64,000 nt of DNA from positions 75,069,804 through 75,133,803 of the forward strand of contig CM061070.1 in the NCBI GenBank assembly GCA_030762895.1. The letters are read 5' to 3'. Numbering within the stretch: the first letter of the stretch is position 1; each line of letters opens with the position of its first letter. The position numbers and the translations under genes were made by a program. Source of the DNA: Sophora flavescens. Taxonomy: Eukaryota; Streptophyta; Magnoliopsida; Fabales; Fabaceae. Shown here piece by piece: positions 32,984-44,300 of this stretch. The notes beneath the pieces were generated by a model. It had not been told where the DNA came from. It did not search any database and saw only the letters and a program-made list of their open reading frames with translations.

Positions 32984-32997
32984 CATTGAGGACAATG
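32984..32997 (+). promoter_or_regulatory. CATTG-AGGA-CAATG hairpin
   Basis: Five-base arms close a 4-base loop. B1 has CATTG-GGGA-CAATG at 40080-40093, where the loop fits the GNRA pattern. In both elements it is followed within about 10 bases by taagtgtgggggaggga. A2 and B2 lack it. Confidence 0.55.
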
Positions 32998-33065
32998 TAT
33001 GCTTTAAGTGTGGGGGAGGGAACCAATTGCCTTGTTTTTGTTTGTATTTTTGTTTTTGTTTGTCG

Positions 33066-33093
33066 CTCTTGAATAATTTGAGAAGATCAAGAG
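33066..33093 (+). promoter_or_regulatory. conserved hairpin CTCTTGA...TCAAGAG (family A form)
   Basis: Arms of 7 bp are fully complementary around the loop ataatttgagaaga. B elements keep the loop but have CTCCTGA...TCAGGAG, a compensatory double change. This is direct evidence for a selected RNA structure. Confidence 0.8.
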
Positions 33094-34422
33094 TTTGTGT
33101 ATGAATGTCATGTCGGCAAGCTTGTTGGATTTTAATTAAATTTAGCATAGATTGATTGCATGAATTATTTTGACCATCGATGATTTCCCCTAGGTTCTGA
33201 AATTAGAAAATTTGATCCCCAGGTGAAAAATTGAAAAGTGAACTTTGAGAAATTTTATTGTGATTGCTTGATTTATGACAAGTTTGGGGTGAGGGGGTGC
33301 ACACACTAGGAATTGTATCTCGGTCAAACAATTTGCAAAAATGTCCAGGTGAGGATTTGAGCCTCCAACTTTGTTTTTTTGATTGTGTGAATCACTTTTA
33401 AGTTGCACTTTCCCGGATTTGCTTGAATCTCTTCATGGTTTGCATGTCTATGTGTTGCATCAAATGATTTAGCCAATTTTCTTTGAAATAGCTACTTGGC
33501 CTAAAAAGAACCATCCCTAATGCATGTTCCCTAGTTAGTCACGTTGAGCCTAATTAGCCTATTGTTTCTTGATGACCCTATATTATAAACCAAAATCTGG
33601 AAAAACCATGTTAACCCAATCTTAGGATTAGGAGAGCATGGAAGCTTAGCAAGAGAAGGGTTGTGAGAAACTAAGTTTGGGGTGGCTACAAGGTGATATG
33701 TCATTTTGGGTTGAGAAAAAGAAAAATAAAGGTTGAAACCCATGGCAAAAAGAAAAAGAAAAAAAAAGAGAAAAAGAAAAGAAAAAATTGCCAAAAGAAA
33801 AGGGGCAAAACAAAAAAGTTTAACAAGGAAAGGGCTTTAATCACCCAAGGCAAAAAGAAAAATAAAAAAAAGGAAGTGAGTAGAGATTCAATGTGTCAAA
33901 ATGCTCATGCTCTCTTAGTTCCTAGGGACTTAAGCCTAGTATCCTTGAATATCCTACCCTCAGCCAGGCCCCGTTACAACCTTTAAAAGACCTTTTGATG
34001 TTGCATGCATGTTTTCGTGGGAACTATTTTTGAGATGAAAAGCAAATTCATGGGAAGTGCTCTTGGAATGTGAATTTGAGTGAAAAGTTGATAGCCTAGA
34101 CAATTGAGCGAATGAGTGAAATACTAAATGCCCTTGTGAGGAAGGCAATTGTTTGAAATTGGTGATCTTCCTTTGTGTGTGTAACTTTGATCCTCAACTT
34201 AGATTAATGATTGCTTGAATGATGAAGTTCTCAATTGTTTGAAGTAAATGAATGTGGGGATTACATTGATGCAAGGGGGGAAATCATTGAAGAAAAACTG
34301 TTTTGTTAAGATTGCATGAAATTTGTGCGAAATCGATTGAATCCCTTAAGCTTGCCAAGTCTTGAGTCTTTTTTGAGTTTTAGCTTGCTTGGGGAAAAGC
34401 AAGGTTTAAGTTTGGGGTGTTT
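33094..34422 (+). other. A1 non-coding 3' region shared with A2, B1 and B2
   Basis: About 1.3 kb without coding capacity. Blocks recognisably shared by all four elements include tgcatgaattattttgac, cacacactaggaattgtatc, atttgcaaaaatgtccaggtgagg, ttcgtgggaacca and tgtgaggaaggcaattgtttg. An A-rich tract (33715-33880) replaces any poly-purine coding sequence. Conservation of a long non-coding tail in otherwise different families suggests packaging or replication signals. Confidence 0.7.
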
Positions 34423-35071
34423 TGATAAGCCTCTGGCTTATCTAGTTTTATAACTAGTAAGACTGTGGTTTATGTGCTAATTATTCGAGTTCAATCTCGT
34501 TTTCGTCCAAATTTTGCCTTGTTTTGTTCCTAAGTTAGACTTTGACTCGTTCTAGGCATTTTTAGTAGTTTTTAGTCTATTTGGAGTAGAATTACGCTTT
34601 TTTGTTTCTTTTTATGTTTCAGGTTAGAAGTGAAGCTCTGAGAGTCAAGGAAAGTCAAGAAACAGTGGAAATTGCCATTCTGGAGATACTCTCCCCGCGA
34701 GTGGAAGCTCGCCTCGCGAGCCTGAAGACCAGCTGAGCAGCAACAACCATCATTTCTGTCTCGCCTCGCGAGATGCTGCTCGCCTCACGAGAGTCTGAAG
34801 ACCCTGGAAGACAGAGACCATCACGGCTTAGCCGTGATGAAGGTCACGGCTGTGACAGATTAAAGTTTGAAGACTCGCCTCGCGAACATACTCTCGCCTC
34901 GCGAGAGTCCAATTTGAAAGCGCGCCATTTTTAATATTCGCCTCGCGAGAGGCTGTTCACCTCGCGAGCACGCGCAGAATCAGAACTCTATATATTACTG
35001 TTTCAGTATCAGAGAAAGGATGGCTTGAATCCTAGTTTTACCACTTGTTTTAGATCAGAAAGGGACGATAG
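34423..35071 (+). repeat. A1 3' LTR, truncated (649 bp)
   Basis: It is nearly identical to the first 650 bp of the 5' LTR, including all four doublets, and ends at agggacgatag. The next base belongs to the Ogre gag region. Confidence 0.9.
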
Positions 35072-35259
35072 GCTTGAATCCGTTGCCTACCAGGTTCAAT
35101 TGTATCTCTGTTCGCACTAAGCATGCTGAGAGATTCCCTCATATCCTGTAGTATGGCTTCTAATCTTGCTTGGGTTTTAGTCATCTCACTTATTCTTCAC
35201 CTCACATCATCTATCTCAGAGCTTAAGTTTCTTCCTTCTTCAGACGTATTGGCAGCCAT
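35072..35259 (-). pseudogene. Ogre gag N-terminal fragment
   Basis: On the minus strand an ATG at 35259 opens MAANTSEEGRNLSSEIDDVR, followed by a TGA that looks like a CGA mutation. The frame then continues with a Met/Leu/Arg-rich helix-forming stretch (TKTQARLEAILQDM) to the A1 junction at 35072. The part of gag between this piece and LALEWYLQL at 29691 is missing, so A1 plus a deletion destroyed gag. Confidence 0.6.
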
Positions 35260-35831
35260 CCTGGTCCTAGATCTGGTATCGTAAACTCGGGTTTGATTGG
35301 TGTTACCTTTTGCTAGGTCGCGCAATGGTTCCCGGATTCTCAGAAGTATGTGACTCTGTAAAGCATTTAAAAATATCATTAGTAAATCCAAAATTTGTGT
35401 GTGTGTGTATGTATGCATGTGCAAGTTAACATCCTTTGTTCGATCGTGAGGGTGCTCTTAGGAAGACTGTCGTATGCACCAATAGCAAGAAAACTCATCC
35501 TGCAATCAAATCTAGTGGTATGGTTCCCTCTAGCTTGAATGTAGTTGGTGTCAAGTCCAAGGGAGAATCTACTCCTCGATAGACCGCACTCGTACTAGCA
35601 ACGTCCTTATGTTTTTACACATAAAACACGTCGTTTTTAGGGTAAAAATATAGTTGATGACGTATCTAAGGGAGAATGCACTCCTCGATAGATATCATTT
35701 AAAAAACGCTCGATGGACATGAATGAAAACTTCCATTTCATTATAAATATTTCGATACAAATCATGAGTCTTTGATCAAAATAAAAGAAGTACATTGATG
35801 GTTTCCATCTTTCTCCGAGGTCTACAAAGTT
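35260..35831 (-). other. Ogre spacer between ORF1 and gag
   Basis: No conserved coding sequence; frames are full of stops. It includes a short GT-rich run near 35397-35416 and a twice-repeated phrase ccaagggagaat-tactcctcgatag (35560s and 35668-35690). Confidence 0.5.
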
Positions 35832-37335
35832 CTATGTTAAGAGTCTCATCTTCTTTTTCCTGAACCCTCTGGCAAGTTTCCCAAAATGATTGAAGAATTC
35901 GGTCACCTTCGGTGGTAGCTGAAGGAAATGGTTCATACGAATGTGGACGGATGCCTCTTCAAATCGCTCCACCAGCTGGGAAGTGTGATATTGGAGCTTA
36001 TCCATCATGTCCTCGTATCTTCTCTTCCATGTTTCCTTTTCATTCATTACATCCTTCACCACCAATTTCCATCCCTTTACCCATTCCGCGTGACGTTGAG
36101 CTTCAACTCTTTAAGAGTCTTTTATCTTGGTTTTGAGTCAATTTTCTCTCATGTTGGCTTCTGCTAGTAGCTCGCGATACTTGGCTGCTTTATTCCATCC
36201 TCGATTAGAGTACACTTCTGTTTGGGCCAAGGATTCTTGCAGGGATTCAACTCTCTCTTCTAGTATATGTATTGTTTCAACGTGAACTCCTACAGTTGTC
36301 TCGAGCTCTTTTTTCTTCCTTTGAAGTTTGACAAGCATCTTCTCTTGATATCCTATTTTTGCCAACAGCTCTTGAATTTCAGCTTTTTTGTCTTTTCCTA
36401 CCCTTTTTGCGCAACTTGGGGCTTCGTGGGCATCGGCGCATTCGTCCTTCAAATGCTCAATCTGTAAACTCAGCTTCTGCACTTGTCTTCAGAGCGTGAT
36501 AATAGTTACTTCGGCAGCTTGGTCCTTTTCATCAAAAATCCTCATCTGAGCTTTTCAAACTTCGATTTCTTTCAACATTTGATCTTTGGTAAGAGGATTA
36601 TTTTCCCTATGGAGAGGGGATGCAGGTCTTGGAGGGAAACCTCTTCTTGCTTCTCTCCATACTTCATATCTTTTTGTGTGAGCTATGATTCGCCTTCCTA
36701 ATTCCTCCGGTCCTTTTACATGAACATCATTCCATGTTGACCTTACTGCTATCGTTTGACTCTTGATGCTTTCACTTTCTTGGTATAGGAAGAATATCCC
36801 ATCGAGCAGCTCTTCAGGGGGTTCATCCTGTGTCCACTTGAGCTGACGCATCACCAAAGATGGTGAGTATGATACACAAACTCTGGGACCCATCAATGGA
36901 ACATTTGAAAAACTTCCACAGCTGAATACAACTGAATCTCCATTATACCATGGACACATCCAACTAAATGACCGCGGGTCGATCTGATCAAACTCTTGTT
37001 TCCATTCATATAGCTTACGTGGCTTTAGTTGCATGCGAGTGAATCCTTTCAGCGGGTCATCTGTTCTATCAATTTTATCACGAGCGTACAAGTGAGTCAT
37101 GATCCATACAATATTGATGCACAACATCGTAGTTTCCCTTGTTGATTCTGATGACAAACCTGTAGGGAGAGGAAAGTTTCAGCTAAGATAGCAGGGACCG
37201 GGTCACACCATATTCTTCGACCCTATAGAAAACATCCATGACTGACTGATCAATCAGATCTGGTACAAAAGGAAAGAACATCAACCCATATATCATGAGG
37301 GCTAGTACTTTGTTGAAAGTAACCCATCATTGTTG
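35832..37335 (-). pseudogene. Ogre ORF1, C-terminal part (plant-mobile-domain end and coiled coil)
   Basis: Reading from the B1 insertion, several frames together give the end of a plant-mobile-domain-like region (NKVLALMIYGL, PAILAETFLSL). They continue with the ORF1 core (LKPRKLYEWKQEFDQI, FSWMCPWYNGD, SNVPLMGPRVCVSYSPSLVMRQL). The remainder (36482-35832) is Lys/Glu-rich and heptad-like (KLQRKKKELETTVGVHVE, HILEERVESLQESLAQ), a probable coiled coil. Ogre elements are known to carry such an ORF1 of unclear function before gag. Stops and frameshifts near 37170, 36550 and 36137 and the B1 insertion make it non-functional. Confidence 0.8.
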
Positions 37336-37340
37336 CTGGC

Positions 37341-38572
37341 TGATGAGCCTCTGTTTGACTGGTTTTATAACCAGTAAAGACCTTGGCTTTGTACTTATTT
37401 TATATCATTTTCACCCAAATTAGACTTGATTGTCCTTAAGTAGTATTTTGAGTCTGTAAATTGTTTTTAAGTTAATTTAGTTGATTTAGAGTTAAATAAA
37501 ATACTTATTATATTTTCTTATTTTCAGGTTAATAAAAGGAATAAATCTGGAGTCTTTCGCCCCGAGAAGAAGACTGTCATTCGCCTCATAAAACCAGAAG
37601 GTGTCTGTTCCTGAAATTGCAAAACTTTCTGTCTCGCCCCGCGAAGGAGGACTCGCCTCGCGAGTACCTGGAAGTCAGAGAGCATCACGGTTTACCCGTG
37701 TTGAAGGCCACGGGCGTTACAGTTGGGAATTTGAAGAGTTCGCCTCGCGAATGATATGCTCGCCTTGCGAGAAGACCAAGAGTTGCAGACCTTTCGCATA
37801 ATTCGCCTCGCGATCAGTGCTTCGCCTCGCGAGGACCTGGATTCCAGAAACATGTATATAAGTAGTTTTAGGCAGAACTGAGGGAGAGGTCAGAATTAGC
37901 CAGTTTTGGCTAGTTTCTGAACTTGTTAGCCTTTTGTTTTCCTCTTAGTTTATTGTTTATTTCTGTAATGAAGAATTAGTCTCCTAGATTAATCTACTGT
38001 AATTGGTTTACGTTAACACTTGAGGTTACGTATTCCATGATTAGTTGCTTTTCTCTTTTCAATGCCATGTCTGTATGTTTCTGTTTGTTATTTCAGGAAT
38101 GTATAGTGTGGTATTGTTTCATCTCGGTGATGTAATGTTCCTATATATAATCGCGTTTGTTATTTCGCGTGTGTTCATTCATGTTCGTTTGTTCATGAGA
38201 GCTTAACCCCGTTTGTTATTTCGGGAATAGGAACCTACATCTGTAGTAGCGGTTTTCGTTTGTTAATTGTTGCTACAACCGGGAGGGGATTAGTATCTGC
38301 TTAGGATTTGCATGAACCAATGATAGTGGGAAACTGAGAAACGATGAGGTTAATCGCTTTTGTTTATTTGCTAATTTCTTAAACTGCTCTGTTTCTTTTC
38401 TCTGTTTTTGATTTGTTTTGTTAATTTAGTTTCAATCTCAAAACCCCCATTTCTAACTTTTACTAATAATAACAACAATAAAGAGTGCTTGAGAGACGAT
38501 CCGAGTTGTCGCACTATACTGCATTATTTTATAATCGCTCGTTCTTTTTGGCGCGTGGCGACAGTGCGGTCA
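37341..38572 (+). repeat. B1 5' LTR
   Basis: It starts TGATGAGCCTCTG and ends GTGGCGACAGTGCGGTCA. The first 350 bp hold the doublet cassette and TATA; a long R-U5 follows with gtttgttatttcg repeated (38153, 38208). Confidence 0.95.
37555..37863 (+). promoter_or_regulatory. B1 LTR doublet-palindrome cassette and TATA box
   Basis: Four doublets of the same 13-mer family appear at about 37557-37590 (degenerate), 37633-37664, 37740-37772 and 37802-37834, with members 19-20 bp apart. Between doublets 2 and 3 lies catcacgg-tttacccgtgttgaaggccacgggcg, the B counterpart of the A inverted-repeat module with weaker complementarity. The TATA box atgtatataag is near 37852. Surrounding sequence differs from A, but order and spacing agree. 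Confidence 0.8.
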
Positions 38573-38577
38573 AAAAT

Positions 38578-38595
38578 TGGCGCCGTTGCCGGGGA
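38578..38595 (+). promoter_or_regulatory. B1 primer-binding site, tRNA-Asp type
   Basis: TGGCGCCGTTGCCGGGGA starts 6 bases after the LTR, identical to that of family A. Confidence 0.9.
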
Positions 38596-38693
38596 CTCTG
38601 GTTTGTTGTTATTAGCAGAAAAAAATTTTTAAAAAAAAAAATTCTCTTTGCTAAGTAGTTTTGTCTGCATTGTCTGGTTGTGAATTTTGCCCC

Positions 38694-40037
38694 ATGGATA
38701 ATTATATGCGAAATTATGTGCCTAATGTTTATTATGAGCAACCATGCATGTATTATCCTAATTTTAGTGAGCCACCACCATACTATCCTAGCCAAGTGAC
38801 CACCTTTGCACCTTCCGAACCTTCCCTAGAGGACCTGTGCACACAGATGACTGCACAGATAAGTGCACATATGGAAGGAATGAGGCAACAAATGGCTGAG
38901 CAAACTCAACGGATGATAGAGGAATTTCAACAGAAGATGGAGGCTGAGTACCAGAGGGACCAAGCTGAATCTCAGAAGTTGTGGGCTCTAATTGATCAAG
39001 TTACCGCCAACTCGGCTGCAATGCTAACTCCACAGCCCCTTGAGGAACATAAGGATTCACAGATGGTTATTCCTGAAAATACTTTTGATGATAATTCTGA
39101 TGATGATATTTCTGTTGATGATGAATTATGTGTTGAATCCCCTGATTCTAATGATTGTTATTGTGATGGTACTGCTGCTTTGTGTATACACTGTTATGCA
39201 GGTTTATATTTGAAGGGAAAAAAATAAAATGAGGATCAGGAGGATCAAGAGGACATCTGCTCCACCGTGCTTGAGGATAATGAAGAACCTGTGGAATCAG
39301 ATGCATGTGTTGAGAGTGATGGGGTGGATGAACCGTGTGCAGAAAGTCTAGACAATCAGACCTTTACTAACTCAGTTTCTGTTAATACATGTACTAACTG
39401 TACTGACACTAACCCGTGTGATGTTTGTGCTGGGTTTCTTGACTCTATTTTGCAGGGTGATAGTGAGAGTGATGCTGTTTGTTCAGCCGAAGTCCCAAAT
39501 ATACCATCCATTGAACAACCACCCTCTATAGAGCTCAAGCAACTTTCAGACATTCAGCCGCTTTCTGATTTAGTTTATTGTAATATATTTACTAACTGTA
39601 CTAACTCTAACCTTCCTGTGGTGTGTGATGAGATTTCTGCAGGTTTAACAAGTGATGAATCCGGTAGTGTAGTGGATGAAGACCTTGCAGGAGTTGAAGC
39701 AACACCGGAGACCCCAACTAACTGTTTGTCACCTCCCCTTGAGGAGCCACCAGCTCTGGATTTTGCACCCTTGGATTTGGCACCATGGCCATTCCAAGAG
39801 GTTGAGGCCCGATTCTATTAGGAGGATTTTATGGACAAAGTTGAAAGAGAGGTCAACTGTGACCTGCGAAGGAGAGAGAAGTCCGCCGCACCTGGTGGAG
39901 GTACCAAGATTATCAAGCGCCCGCTCTCATCTTTATGCTGTAGACCATGGGATCCGGGAGGACCATACTGCAACTTGAGCATTCCGTGGGCCCTGTATCA
40001 CAGACAGTGGGATCCTGGCGGAACCGCCCTCCAATGA
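38694..40037 (+). pseudogene. B-family internal protein, acidic and Cys-rich, two nonsense codons
   Basis: The ATG at 38694 gives MDNYMRNYVPN. A Tyr/Pro-rich N-terminus is followed by a helix-forming Gln/Met/Glu stretch with QKLWALIDQVTANSAAML (residues 100-120). A long acidic region (DDNSDDDISVDDELC) and two Cys-rich segments come next (TCTNCTDTNPCDVCAGF and YCNIFTNCTNSNLPVVCDE). The end carries WDPGG twice, shared with family A. TAA at 39225-39227 and TAG at 39819-39821 interrupt one otherwise continuous frame; B2 has sense codons at both. I do not recognise the family. It is not a classical gag, and no zinc knuckle of the CCHC pattern is present. Confidence 0.6.
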
Positions 40038-40079
40038 GTTTTCCTTTCCCTCACTCTGATTTTATTGTCATGTTGTTTT

Positions 40080-40093
40080 CATTGGGGACAATG
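40080..40093 (+). promoter_or_regulatory. CATTG-GGGA-CAATG hairpin
   Basis: B1 counterpart of the A1 hairpin at 32984-32997, followed by the same taagtgtgggggaggga word. Confidence 0.55.
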
Positions 40094-40151
40094 CATGTTT
40101 TAAGTGTGGGGGAGGGAACTAGTTGTAGTTTTTCCTTTTCTTTGAATAAAG

Positions 40152-40179
40152 CTCCTGAATAATTTGAGAAGCTCAGGAG
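40152..40179 (+). promoter_or_regulatory. conserved hairpin CTCCTGA...TCAGGAG (family B form)
   Basis: Seven-base arms around the loop ataatttgagaagc. Against the A form both the 5' arm (T to C) and the 3' arm (A to G) have changed, which keeps the pair. Confidence 0.8.
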
Positions 40180-41486
40180 TTGTTTGTGTCTTGGTGTTGG
40201 CAAGTTTATTGGATTTTATTGATTTTGCATAGATTGATTGCATGATAGTTTGACTGTTTTCCCCCTAGGACTTGAAATTTTTTTGAAAATGATCCCCATG
40301 TGATTAAAAACTGAACTTTGAGATTTTATTATGATGGCATGATTTATGATAAGTTTGGGGTGATAGGAAGCACACACTAGGGATAGTATCTCTTTCAAAT
40401 AATTTGCAAAAAAAATGTCCAGGTGAGGTTTTGAGCCTCCAACATGTTTTTGACTGTGTGAAAATCACTTTTTAAGTTGCACTTTCCTGAATTTGCTTGA
40501 ATCTCTTTTTGGTTTGCATGATTATATGTGTGTAGCAAATGATTTAGGCATTTTCCTTGTAAATAGCTACTTAGCCTAAAATAACCATTCCTAATGCATG
40601 TTCCCTAGTTAGCCCTTTTGAGCCTGCTAGCCTGATTAATTCTTGATATCCTAATGTTATGAGTCCAAAAATCTGAAAAACCATGTTAACCCGATCTTAG
40701 GATTAGGAGAGCATGGAATCTTAGTAAGAAATTTGGTTGCAAGAAATTAAGTTTGGGGTGGCTGCAAGGTGTAATATGTTGTTTGGGATTGAAAAAAAAA
40801 TATTTTATGTGAAAAAAAAAGAGAGAAAAAAAAAACAGAAGAAGAAAAAAAAAATTAAAAATACAAAAATGCCAAAAAGAAATAAAAAGGGCTGTAGCCA
40901 CCCTGAAGTGTAAAGAAAAAAAAATTAAGAAAGGAACTTGATTTAATCTCAAAGTGTAAATAATGTTCATGCTCTCTTAGTTCCTATGGTCTTCAGCCTG
41001 GTTCCTTTGTATATCCTACCCTTAGCTAGGCCCCATTACAACCCATAAAAGACCTTTTGATGTTGCTTGCATGTTTTCTGTGGGAACCATTAGAAGATGA
41101 AAATCAAATTTATGGGAAGTGCTTCCGAAAAGTGAAATTGAGTGAATTGTTGATAACCTGACAAAAACTGAGCGATTGAGTGAACACAAATTTCCCTTGT
41201 GAGGAAGGCAGTTGTTTGGATTTGGTGATCTCCCTTTTGTGTGTAACTTAGATCCCCTGCTTAGATTTCTGATTGTCTGAATAATTAATTTCTCAACTGT
41301 TTAGAATAAATGAATGTGGGGATTACTTTGCTTGAAAGGGGGGAACATTGAAAAATATTTTGACAAATTGCTTGAAATCTGTGCGAAAGTTTATTGAATC
41401 TTTTGAGCTTGCCAGGTCTTGAGTCTTTTTATGTTTTTAAGTTTTAGTTTGCTTGGGGACAAGCAAGGTTTAAGTTTGGGGTATTT
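40180..41486 (+). other. B1 non-coding 3' region
   Basis: About 1.3 kb, colinear with the A 3' region and sharing the same conserved blocks, an A-rich tract at 40790-40930 and the final aggtttaagtttggggtatttt before the LTR. Confidence 0.7.
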
Positions 41487-42722
41487 TGATGAGCCTTTGT
41501 TTGACTGGTTTTATAACCAGTAAAGACCTTGGCTTTGTACTTATTTTATATCATTTTCACCCAAATTAGACTTGATTGTCCTTAAGTAGTATTTTGAGTC
41601 TGTAAATTGTTTTTAAGTTAATTTAGTTGATTTAGAGTTAAATAAAATACTTATTATATTTTCTTATTTTTAGGTTAATAAAAGGAATAAATCTGGAGTC
41701 TTTCGCCCCGCGAGAAGACTGTTCGCCTCGCAAACCAGAAGGTGTCTGTTCCTGAAATTGCAAAACTTTCTGTCTCGCCCCGCGAAGAAGGACTCGCCTC
41801 GCGAGTACCTGGAAGTCAGAGAGCATCACGGTTTACCCGTGTTGAAGGCCACGGGCGTAACAGTTGGGAATTTGAAGAGTTCGCCTCGCGAATGATATGC
41901 TCGCCTCGCGAGAAGACCAAGAGTTGCAGACCTTTCGCATAATTTGCCTCACGAGCAGTGCTTCGCCTCGCGAGGACCTGGATTCCAGAAACATGTATAT
42001 AAGTAGTTTTAGGCAGAACTGAGGGAGAAGTCAGAATTAGCCAGTTTTGGCTAGTTTCTGAACTTTTTAGCCTTTTGTTTTCCTCTTAGTTTATTGTTTA
42101 TTTCTGTAATGGAGAATTAGTCTCCTAGATTAATCTACTGTGATTGGTTTCTGTTAACACTTGAGGTTCTGTATTCCATGATTAGTTGTTTTTCTCTTTT
42201 CAATGCCATGCTGTATGTTTCTGTTTGTTATTTCAGGAATGTATAGTGTGGTATTGTTTCATTTCGGTGATGTAATGTTCCTATATATAATCGCGTTTGT
42301 TATTTCGCGTGTGTTCATTCATGTTCGTTTGTTCATGAGAGCTTAACCCCGTTTGTTATTTCGGGAATAGGAACATACATCTGTAGTAGCGGTTTTCGTT
42401 TGTTAATTGTTGCTACAACCGGGAGGGGATTAGTATCTGCTTAGGATTTGCATGAACCAATGATAGTGGGAAACTGAGAACAGTAGGTTAATCGCTTTTG
42501 TTTATTTGCTAATTTCTTAAACTGTTTTGTTTCTTTTCTCTGTTTTTGATTTGTTTTGTTAATTTAGTTTTAATCTCAAAACCCCCATTTCTAACTTTTA
42601 CTAATTTTCTGCTAATAATAACAACAACTAAAGAGTCCTTGAGAGACGATCCGAGTTGTCGCACTATACTGCATTATTTTATAATCGCTCGTTCTTTTTG
42701 GCGCGTGGCGACAGCGCGGTCA
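41487..42722 (+). repeat. B1 3' LTR
   Basis: Near-identical copy of the 5' LTR. Its first doublet is better preserved (ttcgccccgcgag at about 41703). It ends GCGGTCA before the duplication ctggc. Confidence 0.95.
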
Positions 42723-43196
42723 CTGGCCCAGCTTGTTGAGATACACTTCCAAAAATCGCCTCTTCAACCCTTTGGTGGTTCCCTTTTCTGCTTTCTCTAT
42801 CTGTTCCGGTTGAAGCTCCAATAGACTTGCTATCTTCCAGTCTGTTACATATTGGCCATAATACATGTAGACGCGGGTGTTCTTTTGAATTGGCAGTCTT
42901 AGCATATAAGCATACTCTTCTATGGCCGGAGTGATGTCTAAGTTAGGCAATTCAAAACACCTCAAAGTTGAATTCCAATATTGGGCCAACGCACTCATAG
43001 CGGGGGCTTCCACTGGAACACGCAATAGGTCCAATATTCTACCATACTTGCTGACAAAGTCTGAGTGTTCTTTTTCTGACATTTGCTGGCTGAGTTCACA
43101 TAAACTCTTCATGTCATTGAGTATCACATCGATTTTGATACTTTTCTTGGAACAACTCGTGTTGCTAATACTCTTCTCTGAACCAAACTTTTCCAT
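42723..43196 (-). pseudogene. Ogre ORF1, N-terminal part (plant-mobile-domain-like)
   Basis: On the minus strand an ATG at 43196 opens MEKFGSEKSISNTS. The segment ILDLLRVPVEAPAMSALAQY, YWNSTLRCFELPNLDITPAI and EEYAYMLRLPIQKN matches the pattern of the plant mobile domain found in Ogre ORF1. The frame runs unbroken for about 158 codons to the B1 insertion and resumes in phase at 37340, meeting a stop a few codons later. Confidence 0.8.
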
Positions 43197-44300
43197 TTTC
43201 TTGCTATAAGGTGAATACCAAAATCTTCCAACAAAGAGAGACAAGTGAAAAAAAACAAAAAAATGAGCATAGTGAAGCAAATGTATCTTGCATGATTCAT
43301 GTTGTAGGGGACCCAATGGGGTTGAAAACCCTGATGGGTATGCATCACCTTCATTATGACTTAGCGCATATTAGATGTGCAATAATATTCGGATATGTCA
43401 TTCAGGTTTGAGGCAACAATGTGGCGCCCCTAGTTTTGTGAATATTCACAATGAACATGCATGACAATTTATGCTTATGGTGATAGAGAGAGGAAAGAAA
43501 AGTACGCCCCCTTTTGTCTTAAGCCAGGTAAAACCTAAGGATGGACAGACCCTAAGGTTAGGAATCTAAACAGGTCGGCCGCTAGGTCTGCTCTATTAGT
43601 GAAAATTGGGACGGGTCTAGACCTCTAAAAGTCATGGTCCCCAGATTGCCCCTGTAAGGATATGATTCATCAATCTAGCCACAAGTAAGGATAAACCCTC
43701 TCAATATGACTATTCCATGATCTCATGTACAATCTGAGTGGTGAACCGACAAGTATCAGGGAGGTACAAGACCTCTTCAATGACAATGTCAGAGCATCGT
43801 CTAATCCTTGGGTTTTTGAGCAAGCTCGAGTATAGAGCTAAGCGTGTGTGCAATATGTGATGGTGATGTGTGTGAAGGGGGCATACAAACCTGTAACACT
43901 TAAAAGTAAAAAAAAAAAAAGAGAAGACAAGAAAAACCTGCAAAACAAAAACATAGGTATATATAAAAATGGTTATAAGTCCTCTACCCTATTGTTAAAA
44001 CATGGGAAAAAAAGAAAAGAAAGGAGGAGGAAACAAAAACGTTGTTAGTGAAACATATATAACAATAACATGAGTTAAAATATATGTACAACTACTTCTC
44101 ATTTAAATAAAAGGAAAACCCAATAAAAAGGACAATCCAAACAAACATCACTAAAAATAAAAAAACATTTTTTAGTTTTGTCATTTAATTATTGTAAGAA
44201 AAAAAAAGCAAGATATAGCCATAAAAGGTAAAACAAATAAGCTACAAGTTACTAAAAGTTTGCAAAACCAATTTTTACGGGCTTGACTCTCTTAAAAGCA
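43197..44300 (-). other. Ogre 5' untranslated region
   Basis: Non-coding leader between primer site and ORF1, about 1.1 kb, with A-rich and AAG-rich parts on the plus strand. No conserved frame. Confidence 0.6.

Larger units (their letters stand above)
29692..35071 (+). mobile_element. A1: non-autonomous LTR retrotransposon (family A), 3' LTR truncated
   Basis: The left LTR is complete (29692-31108) and followed by a tRNA-Asp primer site. The interior has one degraded gag-like ORF and a long non-coding 3' region, but no protease, RT or integrase. The right LTR starts at 34423 after an aagtttggggtgtttt tract and stops at 35071, about 770 bp short, where Ogre gag resumes. A deletion therefore removed the LTR end and part of gag. 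The left target pentamer is gaggc; the right copy is lost or reduced to aggc. It inserted in plus orientation into the minus-strand Ogre. Confidence 0.9.
37341..42722 (+). mobile_element. B1: non-autonomous LTR retrotransposon (family B)
   Basis: LTRs lie at 37341-38572 (1232 bp) and 41487-42722 (1236 bp) and are almost identical. The exact target duplication is ctggc (37336-37340 and 42723-42727). It has a tRNA-Asp primer site and a single ORF with two nonsense codons, and no pol. It inserted into Ogre ORF1; removing it with one duplication copy restores the ORF1 reading phase. Confidence 0.95.
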
